This document shows, piece by piece, positions 1 to 6,873 of a stretch of DNA of 9,966 nucleotides; within the stretch, counting starts at the first letter, position 1; every line of letters starts with the position of its first letter. The stretch comes from Puniceicoccales bacterium. Its GTDB lineage: Bacteria; Verrucomicrobiota; Verrucomicrobiia; Opitutales; UBA953. A program made the translations under genes and the position numbers. The notes beneath the pieces were generated by a model. That model was given only the letters and a program-made list of their open reading frames with translations. It had not been told where the DNA came from and ran no database searches. Location of the stretch: contig JAITXH010000169.1 of NCBI GenBank assembly GCA_031284845.1, positions 1-9,966 on the forward strand. The letters are read 5' to 3'.

Positions 1-1
1 G

Positions 2-808
2 ACACATTACCTGCCACGCAAACTGCTGCTGGTCGCCTTCAGTGTTGGCGCAACATTGATATTACTGACTTGGTTGTTCCTCGTTTTGCCCTTCGAGATC
101 AAGGCATTTTCCATTGGGGTGCGCATAGCCATCCTTTTGGCAATTGTCGCAATAATAGCCGTCTTCCTGCGGCGCTTGATATCCTGGCACAATGCATGGC
201 GCGAAACTGTGGGCGAAGTGCTCTCATCGGGCGGTGAAGATTCGCACATGGAGACACGCGAAGAGACTCGCCGAGCGCTCGACAGTGGTCTCGAATCCTG
301 GGAGATATACCTCGAAGAATGCGTCGTCCCGGACAATGCCACCTGCGTAGGCGAGTCACTGCAAAAACTGGCCATCCCCTCCCGCTTTGGCGGGGCGATA
401 GTGGAAATCGAACGCAATGGGCACAGCACGCTCACGCCCGGCCCTGACATGCGTCTTTATCCGGGCGACAAAGTATTGCTTCTCGGCAAACGCACAGAAA
501 TCGAACAGGCGCGTGCATTTCTGGAGTCAAAAAATACAAAAGGTCAGAGCGGAATGCTCAACCACGCCGTCTTGGAAACATATGCTGTGCAAAAAGGCCC
601 ACGCACAGGCAAAACGCTCGCCGAACTCGGCATCACTCGTAACACAGGTGTCCGCGTGGTAGGCATCCAACGCGAAGGACAGCGCATCATCAACCCAACG
701 GGTCAGGATGTGCTTCTGGATGGAGACGGATTGCTGTTGATGGGCACCATCGAACAAATCCGGCTATTCGCACAATGGCTGGTCAATAGCGGCGCCGAAA
801 AGAGCTGA
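2..808 (+). CDS. Cation:proton antiporter, C-terminal part (5' end outside window)
   Basis: The reading frame is open from the left edge, so the N-terminus and most of the transporter core are missing. The visible 268 residues begin with two hydrophobic helices (about residues 8-33 and 38-60), probably the last membrane segments. A charged linker rich in Glu and Arg follows. Then come two repeats of about 75 residues (about 97-175 and 182-262) with the pattern of RCK_C/TrkA_C domains: each has a beta-rich start, a G-x-(S/T)-L-x-x-L helix, a central 'G..VV.I.R.G' or 'GGAIVEIERNG' strand, and a late 'GD.(V/L)LL.G' strand followed by an amphipathic helix. Such domains bind nucleotides or ions and gate K+ or Na+ transport in the inner membrane. 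No Rossmann RCK_N domain lies between the visible helices and the first TrkA_C. The gene converges with the next one. The exact subfamily (CPA2/Kef-like or other) cannot be fixed without the missing part. Confidence 0.8.
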   Translation, partial: THYLPRKLLLVAFSVGATLILLTWLFLVLPFEIKAFSIGVRIAILLAIVAIIAVFLRRLISWHNAWRETVGEVLSSGGEDSHMETREETRRALDSGLESWEIYLEECVVPDNATCVGESLQKLAIPSRFGGAIVEIERNGHSTLTPGPDMRLYPGDKVLLLGKRTEIEQARAFLESKNTKGQSGMLNHAVLETYAVQKGPRTGKTLAELGITRNTGVRVVGIQREGQRIINPTGQDVLLDGDGLLLMGTIEQIRLFAQWLVNSGAEKS

Positions 809-967
809 AATTAAGAATAAGTCTTTCAACTTATCCAAGACCATGTAATTGTCGGTGAGAGTCTTGAATCTATTCAGCCGCGCACCAAATCCCTAATTCA
901 CGCACAGGATGGGGACTCGTTTTTCGCTAAAAATCTTTTGTTTTGAAACCTTGTTCAGAATTGAGAC
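809..967. other. Convergent intergenic gap, no terminator found
   Basis: This 159-bp space lies between two convergent stop codons. It is AT-richer than the antiporter gene. The best hairpin is a 6-bp AT-only inverted repeat, ATAAGT at 817-822 and ACTTAT at 829-834, with a 6-nt loop and no following T-run. It is too weak to call as a terminator. I see no small gene here. Confidence 0.4.
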
Positions 968-3013
968 TTAATCCGCGCCTCTCTGCTTCTTCTCAAGTTG
1001 AACTTGCTGGTCTATAAGCTCTTTCGCATTTTTATTTTTTTCATAATTTTTTATCAGATAATCATATTTCCCAATGTTGATGTAGAGTATCTTTTTCAAC
1101 CTTTCCGCAGAAAATAGATCATCGCTCCGTGTAATTATCCAAAGAATGTCCAAGTATTCAGCCAAATCCTTGTCTTTGATTTTATTTTCGCCTGTTTGCA
1201 AAGATTCACGATAGCCCTCCGGGACTTTCCTTCTGGCATGTCCAACACGCCAACTTGCGCTTTTCTCAGCAGGTAACCGTGCCAAAAGAGGATCGCCAAG
1301 CGCAATAGAATCATTAAGATAAAGATTCCCTGAATAAAAATACATAAGCATTCCCGAAGCGAGAGGGATTATGTCTCCTTTATACCCTTCTGTTCGAATC
1401 TGTTTCAAATCATTTTTCCAACCATTCTGCCATGGGTATAAATTATCCCATGAATTCAAAATATTTTCATATTTTATATTGATTTTTTCCGGGAAAAAAT
1501 GATGGACTATTTTCATTGAAAATGAAGTGTAAGGAGAAAAATAATCTCGTTCGCTGCAAGGTGCGTTTGTTTCAATTTTATTTTGTATATAATCAGGGAC
1601 ATTTATCAAATAAGGTGCTACCCTATTATTGCCAATATTATAGTAAAAAATCCCTGCGATTCCTTGTACCCCTACTATATAGAACATAATAATGATGAAA
1701 TTCTTATTTAATTTCGCCAAAAAATCTGAAAATCCAAAATACTCTCTTTTTTCTTCTTTTTTGACATCTTCTTCTTTGAAAAAATTAAACAATGAAAATA
1801 AAGAAATGAAAAACGGAACCGTATTATGTCTTCCAAGCATAAAATCTCCACCAACGTAAATCAGATAAATAAAATAGAGGGTAATGCCACAGGCGATAAC
1901 TCCATATTTGATTGTTCTCTTAATCAGTAGCAGAATTATTAAAAACAAAGGAGGAATCACAAGCAATAAATCTTCAAACATTGTAACCATAAAATATTTG
2001 ATGCCTCGGACGATATATTCGTTCAAAGGATATCCGGTTCCAACCTTTGCATAGGCCGTATTGGGAAACGGAAAACCATAATACAAAATAGAAGATATTT
2101 CCCATGCAACAAATGGCAACATCCCTAGCGCCGTAGTTGCAATCGCCCTAGACCAAGTAACACTCTTGTCCCGTTTCCAAAAAACAAAAGCCAGTAAAGG
2201 AAAAGCCAGTAAGGCATTGTCCATACGTGTAATTAAAATTAAACTGACGATAAAAGAGAATAATAGAATTTGCTTATTCTTAAAAACAATATTTTTGAAA
2301 TAAATTTTCAACAAAAATGCAAAAAATAAAAATAATAGAGGATTTTCTAACCCAGATGTTGTAAATGAAATGAAACACTTAGAAAGCATCATCAATAACG
2401 TTGCGAAGATGACAGTTATCGAATTTTTACACGCAAACTTCAAGAATAACATCGCTGCGAATGTTGAACAAATTATATTAAAAAAAACGGAACTAAGATA
2501 CATATGCCCAAATATACTATAGATACCAGCAACAATAAGACTCAACAACGGGCAAGTCGAAGCGGATACACGCTCACCAACATTATATACGAATCCATTC
2601 CCATGCGCGAGATTATATGACATTCGATTAGCATGAAAAGCATCATCACAGAGCCATGCATTAAGAGTTATAAAAATAAAAAATATTAGCAAAGAAATAA
2701 ATCTTATTTTTGTGACATCACTACTTAAGATCCATATATAAATTTTTTTTAAAAATACTTCTATCCTTTCTTTAATTGGACTAAAATAAAATATAAAATA
2801 TAAGATCAAAGAACTTATAAATATATAAATAACAAAAGGAAATGCAAAAGAAAAAAGTGCACCATCCCAATACGAATTATCCAATGTTTTCCCCATCAGT
2901 TTTCCTGCAAGAGCAATAATTATGCTTCTGCCCTTCGCAATGGAAAGGGTAAGAAGGAGGAAAAATTCTGCAATGAGCAGAAGGTGCATTCGGTTTAGAC
3001 TGGGTATGCGCAT
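968..3013 (-). CDS. AftB-like multi-pass GT-C glycosyltransferase, AT-rich
   Basis: A 680-residue integral membrane protein with about ten hydrophobic segments in the first 460 residues, followed by a soluble C-terminal domain of about 230 residues. Several motifs match the AftB-like arabinofuranosyltransferase group of GT-C enzymes. These are an Asp pair in an early extracytoplasmic loop (LCDDAFHANRM, about residue 121), then NLAHGNGFVYNVGERV, TSGLENPLL, an RMDNALLAFP motif, YGFPFPNTAYAK and YVGGDFMLGRH. In the soluble part GDPLLARLPA, WRVGHARRKVPEGY and a late LDILW follow. Family members transfer sugars from polyprenyl-phosphate donors to surface glycans, using the DD motif as the catalytic site; the acceptor here is unknown. 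The start is uncertain. ATG at 3011-3013 has only a weak AGGGG upstream, while an in-frame TTG at 3056-3058 has a better purine-rich site (GAGGAAGAGG, ending 8 nt before it) and would add 15 residues. The gene is far richer in A+T than its neighbours, which suggests transfer. It follows hpnC on the same strand. Confidence 0.75.
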   Translation of the reverse strand: MRIPSLNRMHLLLIAEFFLLLTLSIAKGRSIIIALAGKLMGKTLDNSYWDGALFSFAFPFVIYIFISSLILYFIFYFSPIKERIEVFLKKIYIWILSSDVTKIRFISLLIFFIFITLNAWLCDDAFHANRMSYNLAHGNGFVYNVGERVSASTCPLLSLIVAGIYSIFGHMYLSSVFFNIICSTFAAMLFLKFACKNSITVIFATLLMMLSKCFISFTTSGLENPLLFLFFAFLLKIYFKNIVFKNKQILLFSFIVSLILITRMDNALLAFPLLAFVFWKRDKSVTWSRAIATTALGMLPFVAWEISSILYYGFPFPNTAYAKVGTGYPLNEYIVRGIKYFMVTMFEDLLLVIPPLFLIILLLIKRTIKYGVIACGITLYFIYLIYVGGDFMLGRHNTVPFFISLFSLFNFFKEEDVKKEEKREYFGFSDFLAKLNKNFIIIMFYIVGVQGIAGIFYYNIGNNRVAPYLINVPDYIQNKIETNAPCSERDYFSPYTSFSMKIVHHFFPEKINIKYENILNSWDNLYPWQNGWKNDLKQIRTEGYKGDIIPLASGMLMYFYSGNLYLNDSIALGDPLLARLPAEKSASWRVGHARRKVPEGYRESLQTGENKIKDKDLAEYLDILWIITRSDDLFSAERLKKILYINIGKYDYLIKNYEKNKNAKELIDQQVQLEKKQRGAD

Positions 3014-3164
3014 AGCAACAAAAACCCCTATTCTTCTTATTTCTTGCCCACAATGCAAGTTTTTTGCCTCTTCCTCTTCTTATTTTTCACTAAGACAACT
3101 GATGTTCTACTTCTAAATCAATGGGTTATCCTCATCAAAAAACTATATTTGAGATGTCGGCAGA

Positions 3165-4064
3165 TCAAAGCGGAAGCAAGGCCCGCAGGAGCAGGCGCGC
3201 CTTGTCCACTGAGCTTACTTTCGGACGTTTCCTGACAGTATCGTAATTTTGCGCACGGATTTTCCGCAAAATCGTCACCCCTCCAAGCCAGGTGATGCGA
3301 ATCTCCAAGCTCAACGGAAAGCGCAAGGCTCCTGCAAGTGGCCTGCCCTGCTCAAATAAGTTCATGGCACGATCTACGTTGAATCGAATGCATTCACGCA
3401 AGTTCTCCGATGCCATCTCGGCACCGAGAGATTCGGCGGGGACACCAAAACGGGACAAATCGTCTTGAGGCAAATAAACACGGTGGTCTTTTTTCCAATC
3501 CACGGCCACATCCTGCCAAAAATTTGCCAATTGCAGAGCCGTGCAAATCGCATCCGACATAGCGAACCGCTGCGCGTCGTTGTATCCGTGCAACAAAAGC
3601 ACCAGGCGCCCCACGGGATTTGCGCTGCGGCGGCAATAATCTAAGACTTCGTCAAAATTTGCGTAGTTACGCTTGGTCACGTCTTGGGCAAATGCAGACG
3701 TCAAATCGAGGCATAGATCGGGCGGAATGGAAAATTGCCGGAGCGTATCGCCCAGCGCTGGGAAAATCCATGCGTTATCGCCGGAGACGGGGCGTTCCTC
3801 GCAGGCGTTGCGGCATTGCTCATCCATATCGCGTAGCGCATTGAGACGGGCCACCACGGACTGTCCGTCTTTTAACCCGTAACCTTCGTCGGCAATATCG
3901 TCGGCAGTGCGTGCGAAGGCATAGACGGCAGCGACATGCGGTCGTAGTCGGCGCGGAATCAACCGGGCCACTGGAAAATTTTCATAGTGCGAATGGGCGA
4001 GCGCTTCGCATCGGGCATATGATTCAGCGAGAGTCACGGCGCGACAGCAAAAGGAATAAGCCAT
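3165..4064 (-). CDS. hpnC: Squalene synthase HpnC (hydroxysqualene synthase)
   Basis: A 299-residue squalene/phytoene synthase family enzyme. In the HpnCDE route HpnD joins two farnesyl diphosphates to presqualene diphosphate, HpnC converts this to hydroxysqualene, and HpnE reduces that to squalene, usually for hopanoids. The N-terminal HSHYENFPVA (residues 24-33) followed by PRRLRPHVAAVYAFARTADDIADE (37-60) is the HpnC hallmark and holds the first Asp-rich Mg2+/diphosphate motif (D55, D56, D59). The second is in NFWQDVAVDWKKDHRVYLP (181-199), with D185 and D189. YCRRSANPVGRLVL (143-156) is also typical. Length is normal for the family. I chose ATG at 4062-4064. GAGGG lies only 2 nt upstream, so spacing is short. 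A TTG at 4071-4073 would add three residues, and an in-frame TGA at 4077-4079 blocks anything longer. No hpnD or hpnE is visible. menB ends 81 bp upstream on the same strand. Confidence 0.88.
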   Translation of the reverse strand: MAYSFCCRAVTLAESYARCEALAHSHYENFPVARLIPRRLRPHVAAVYAFARTADDIADEGYGLKDGQSVVARLNALRDMDEQCRNACEERPVSGDNAWIFPALGDTLRQFSIPPDLCLDLTSAFAQDVTKRNYANFDEVLDYCRRSANPVGRLVLLLHGYNDAQRFAMSDAICTALQLANFWQDVAVDWKKDHRVYLPQDDLSRFGVPAESLGAEMASENLRECIRFNVDRAMNLFEQGRPLAGALRFPLSLEIRITWLGGVTILRKIRAQNYDTVRKRPKVSSVDKARLLLRALLPL

Positions 4065-4076
4065 CGCCCTCAATTC

Positions 4077-4112
4077 TCAAAAGTGCCGGAAATAAAATAG
4101 CGGCAATTCCAT
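4077..4112 (-). other. 11-codon reading frame ahead of hpnC
   Basis: Between menB and hpnC an ATG at 4110-4112 opens an 11-codon frame that ends in TGA at 4077-4079, 12 nt before the hpnC ATG and in the same frame. An AGGGAGG (complement of 4127-4133) lies 14 nt before this ATG and AAGGGG lies 2 nt before it. It could be a translated leader, or simply chance. No attenuator-type hairpins or codon runs support a regulatory role. Confidence 0.2.
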
Positions 4113-4145
4113 CGCCCCTTTCTTTTCCTCCCTGAAATAAGCGGT

Positions 4146-4982
4146 TCACGGTAACCAGGGGTATTGCCCGAACTCGGGTTTGCGTTTTGCATTATAGGCC
4201 GACTTACCTTCATTGCCTTCCTCGGTGAGATAATAAAGCAATGTGGCGTTTCCCGACAGCTCCTGAAGGCCAGCCTGTCCATCTACATCAGCATTGAAGG
4301 CGGACTTTAGGCAGCGTATCGCAAGCGGGCTTTTCTCTAAAATCTCACGCGCCCATTTTTCCCCCTCGGCATCAAGCTCAGCGCGAGGCACGACTGCGTT
4401 CACAAGGCCCATTTCCAATGCCTGTTTGGCGTCATATTGGCGGCACAAATACCAGATTTCCCGGGCTTTTTTCTGCCCGACGATCCGTGCGAGGTAACTT
4501 GTACCAAAACCACCGTCAAAGCTGCCGACCTTAGGACCAGTTTGCCCGAAAATCGCGTTATCGGCGGCAATCGTCAAATCGCACACCAGATGCAGCACAT
4601 GCCCGCCACCAATGGCATAGCCGGCAACAAGCGCAATGACGACCTTGGGCATCGTGCGGATGATGCGCTGCAATTCGAGGACGTTGAGCCGAGGAACTCC
4701 ATCTTTGCCTACATAGCCGCCTTTTTTATCGCCGCGCACGCCTTGATCTCCCCCGGAACAAAAGGCATCCTTGCCGTCGGTCTGCGGATTGGCACCGGTA
4801 AGCAACACGACGCCAATGGCAGGATCTGCCCATGCGTCGCGAAAGGCAGCGATCATCTCGTCCACCGTATCAGGGGTGAAGGCATTGCGCCTGTGCTTCC
4901 GGTTGATGGAGACCTTGGCGATGCCATCGGTCTTCTCATAGATAATGTCGCTAAAGTTGGTAGTGCTCTTCCATTCGCTCAT
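4146..4982 (-). CDS. menB: 1,4-dihydroxy-2-naphthoyl-CoA synthase MenB
   Basis: A 278-residue crotonase-fold enzyme that closes the ring of o-succinylbenzoyl-CoA to give 1,4-dihydroxy-2-naphthoyl-CoA in cytoplasmic menaquinone synthesis. Visible MenB signatures are the N-terminal W-K-S-T, NRKHRRNAFTPDTV (27-40), AFCSGGDQ (73-80) for CoA binding, the oxyanion-hole GYAIGGGHVLH (121-131), FGQTGPKVGSFDGGFG (145-160) with the catalytic Asp at about 156, and the C-terminal GNATLLYYLTEEGNEG. A Gly at residue 149 (QT-G-PK) matches the bicarbonate-dependent type I enzymes of the E. coli kind, where type II enzymes have Asp. I chose ATG at 4980-4982 because the family starts near this point and GAGG lies 3 nt upstream. 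An ATG at 5028-5030 would add 16 hydrophobic/basic residues unlike the family. It lies 124 bp after nuoK on the same strand, which fits a menaquinone-dependent complex I. Confidence 0.95.
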   Translation of the reverse strand: MSEWKSTTNFSDIIYEKTDGIAKVSINRKHRRNAFTPDTVDEMIAAFRDAWADPAIGVVLLTGANPQTDGKDAFCSGGDQGVRGDKKGGYVGKDGVPRLNVLELQRIIRTMPKVVIALVAGYAIGGGHVLHLVCDLTIAADNAIFGQTGPKVGSFDGGFGTSYLARIVGQKKAREIWYLCRQYDAKQALEMGLVNAVVPRAELDAEGEKWAREILEKSPLAIRCLKSAFNADVDGQAGLQELSGNATLLYYLTEEGNEGKSAYNAKRKPEFGQYPWLP

Positions 4983-5106
4983 GAGCCTCAGAAAAAGGAT
5001 TTTCAGAGCAGCGGAAAGATTAACCCGCATGTTTTCAGAAGAATTCTACCAGCTTGGCCAAAGTTTACGCGGGATGCCGCAGGCGGGCATTTCCAGCTCC
5101 CGGGCC

Positions 5107-5430
5107 TCAGCCTTTCAGCGCAGTCGCATCCTGCAAACGTATGCTGCGGCGATGCCGGTAAATGGCGATAATGAGGGCAAGGCCAACCGCAGCTTCGGCA
5201 GCGGCGACGGCTATCGAAAAGACGGCAAACAACACGCCAGTGCCGGGAGCGGGCACCGTAGCGGGGTTGAGGGGGAAACGCCAAAATGCGATAAGGTTAA
5301 TATTGGCTGCGTTGAGCATGAGTTCCACGCCAAGCAAGACGAGGATGCTGCTGTTGCGCGCCAGCGCCGCCGCCAGTCCAACAGAAAAGAGCAAGGCGGA
5401 AAATATCAGGCAAATGTGAAGCGGTGTCAT
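5107..5430 (-). CDS. nuoK: NADH-quinone oxidoreductase subunit K
   Basis: A 107-residue protein with three membrane helices (about 5-24, 28-50 and 64-91), the fold and length expected of NuoK (usually about 100). NuoK is a small membrane-arm subunit homologous to Mrp/MnhC antiporter subunits and takes part in proton translocation. The two conserved buried glutamates are present: E36 in LVLLGVELMLNAANINL and E79 in FSIAVAAAEAAVGLALI, corresponding to E36 and E72 of E. coli. The chosen start, ATG at 5428-5430, gives the typical N-terminus MTPLHICLIFSALLF. The frame is open 48 residues further upstream, but that part overlaps the SDR gene and is not NuoK-like. No Shine-Dalgarno is visible (the bases before the ATG are cacatacc). 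The gene is separated from nuoJ by the SDR. No nuoL follows; menB does. Confidence 0.95.
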   Translation of the reverse strand: MTPLHICLIFSALLFSVGLAAALARNSSILVLLGVELMLNAANINLIAFWRFPLNPATVPAPGTGVLFAVFSIAVAAAEAAVGLALIIAIYRHRRSIRLQDATALKG

Positions 5431-5483
5431 GGTATGTGTGTCGCGGAAAAATGAATGGAGTGTCGGCACCCGGGAATGAGCCT

Positions 5484-6299
5484 TTACGGTGTTTTCCGCG
5501 TAGTGCCATTTTTTAACGGCACCCATGAAAACAATGGCGTGGCCATCAATGCGACAAAAAAACGGTAACGCCACGACGGGATGCAGACGGCACCGCCGTT
5601 TCGCCGGAAAAGCATTCGCAAAGACTCGCGCACGACACGCCCACTCTCAAGCCAGAGAAAACCGGGAAATTTACGGTATTTAGCCGCGTCCATGAGCGGT
5701 GTGCTGTGAAACCCCGTCCGCGTGAGTCCCGGGCAAAGCGCCTGGACACGCACCCCATGGGCGCGGACATCTTCATGCAGGCACTTGGAGAATGAGAGCA
5801 GGTAAGCCTTTGTCGCCGCGTATTGGGCGCAATCGGCACCGTGCATAAAGGCAGCCACCGACGAGACATTGACAATGAATCCGCGCTTGCGCCGCAACAT
5901 CGGGCGGAGCGCGGCGTGAGCAAGCCGCACGGATGCGATGATATGCACATGTATCATTTGGCACTCACGCTCAATGTCCTCAAAGGGAGTCACGCTCTCG
6001 AACCCGTATCCGGCGTTGTTCACGAGCACTTCGAGATTTTCGATTTGGGCGAGCCGTGTTTCCAGCCCCTTGAGCTGCCCCGGATCGGCGAGGTCTGCCG
6101 GGAAAATCTCGACAGCTGCGTCGGCATGGCGTGCTTGGATTTCTACCTTCAGCGCCTCGAGCAACGGGACGCGCCGTGCTACGAGAAGCAGATCAAACCC
6201 TTTGTCGGCAAGCTGCAGGGCGTAATCTCTGCCAAGTCCGCTCGATGCACCGGTGATGGCGGCGAAAGATCGGGCGGTGGGTGAAATTCCGGAGCTCAT
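5484..6299 (-). CDS. Short-chain dehydrogenase/reductase (SDR) between nuoJ and nuoK
   Basis: A 271-residue classical SDR. It has the NAD(P)-binding TGASSGLG (16-23), a basic pair ARR at 41-43 after the second strand that would favour NADPH, NNAG (94-97), the catalytic serine in NVSSVAA (S147) and YAATK (Y160, K164). The usual Asn of the N-S-Y-K tetrad appears replaced by His: in MIHVHIIASVRL the residue at 119 is H where relatives have D-x-N-V. The C-terminal GAVCIPSWRYRFFVALMATPLFSW (235-259) looks like a membrane-associating hydrophobic tail, as in several SDRs acting on lipids. The substrate is unknown. The chosen start is ATG at 6297-6299, 27 bp after the nuoJ stop, with no clear Shine-Dalgarno; a TTG at 6309-6311 would add four residues. 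nuoK starts 53 bp downstream on the same strand, so it probably shares the nuo transcript although it is not a complex I subunit. Confidence 0.9.
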   Translation of the reverse strand: MSSGISPTARSFAAITGASSGLGRDYALQLADKGFDLLLVARRVPLLEALKVEIQARHADAAVEIFPADLADPGQLKGLETRLAQIENLEVLVNNAGYGFESVTPFEDIERECQMIHVHIIASVRLAHAALRPMLRRKRGFIVNVSSVAAFMHGADCAQYAATKAYLLSFSKCLHEDVRAHGVRVQALCPGLTRTGFHSTPLMDAAKYRKFPGFLWLESGRVVRESLRMLFRRNGGAVCIPSWRYRFFVALMATPLFSWVPLKNGTTRKTP

Positions 6300-6326
6300 T
6301 CGCTTTGGCAAGAAACGACAGATCCG

Positions 6327-6851
6327 TTACTCCTTATTCTCCGGCGCAGCGATAACGACCGCACCGAGCAACGCCACCGTGAGCAACACACCCACGATGA
6401 GCAGTGCGCCGACATGTTCTCCCATGAGGGCCAACCCGATTTGCTTAACGGCAAACACCGGCTCGGCATCAGTCGCAGGCGCGGCAAACGGCGTCGTAAC
6501 CACAGCAGCAACCAACACGGTGGCGACAAGGGCGGCGGTGAGTTTGCCCCAAAGGTGAGCAGCAGTACGGCGGACGGCGACAGTGCCGGCAGCGGGCGGC
6601 GTAGCGTCGCTGCGTGGGCGCGTGAGGAGCACGGCAAAAAGCACGATCATGGAAACGGCACCGACATAGACGAGCACTTGGGCGAAGGCGACGAATTCGG
6701 CCCCGGCCCAGAGGTAAAACGCAGCGATGCCAGCCCATGCAACGACGAGCAAGATGGCGCAATGGATGATGTTTTTGAGAAAGAGCGCCACCGCTGCCGT
6801 ACCAAGCGTGACGACTGCGATGAGGATGAGTGAAATGACGGTCGGTGTCAT
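6327..6851 (-). CDS. nuoJ: NADH-quinone oxidoreductase subunit J
   Basis: A 174-residue membrane-arm subunit of complex I. Five hydrophobic segments are visible (about 5-24, 30-49, 54-77, 102-120 and 147-168). The NuoJ hallmark stretch runs from FLKNIIHCAILLV (24-36) through the AGIAAFYLWAGAEFVA region to AQVLVYVGAVSMIVLFAVLL (57-76), including the conserved Tyr (Y62) and the Gly in the helix with a pi-bulge known to matter for coupling. A hydrophilic loop rich in Pro, Thr and Ala (79-98) follows. I chose ATG at 6849-6851, which gives MTPTVISLIL. An ATG at 6879-6881 would add ten residues and overlap the nuoH stop by 8 bp, so that start remains possible. There is no Shine-Dalgarno; the preceding bases are cttctcact. 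It lies 22 bp after nuoH. The next gene is the SDR, not nuoK. Confidence 0.95.
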   Translation of the reverse strand: MTPTVISLILIAVVTLGTAAVALFLKNIIHCAILLVVAWAGIAAFYLWAGAEFVAFAQVLVYVGAVSMIVLFAVLLTRPRSDATPPAAGTVAVRRTAAHLWGKLTAALVATVLVAAVVTTPFAAPATDAEPVFAVKQIGLALMGEHVGALLIVGVLLTVALLGAVVIAAPENKE

Positions 6852-6873
6852 AGTGAGAAGAAAAGTGTGTGGT

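Noticed and set aside
817..834. Inverted repeat ATAAGT/ACTTAT after the antiporter stop
   Set aside because: Only six AT pairs and no T-run follow, so it is too weak for an intrinsic terminator.
968..3058. AT-rich island as an integrated mobile element
   Set aside because: No transposase, integrase, terminal inverted repeats, target duplication or tRNA edge was found. Only the composition shift supports transfer.
3134..3157. CATC-CAAA / TTTG-ATG inverted repeat after hpnC
   Set aside because: The stem needs a bulge, is AT-rich and is not followed by a T-run on the transcribed strand.
5060..5090. GC hairpin-like ATGCC...GGCAT downstream of nuoK
   Set aside because: The stem is five pairs with a seven-base loop and no T-tract follows on the - strand, so it is not a credible terminator.
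4437..5171. 244-codon open frame on the + strand opposite menB and nuoK
   Set aside because: It overlaps two well-supported genes on the other strand and its product resembles no family.
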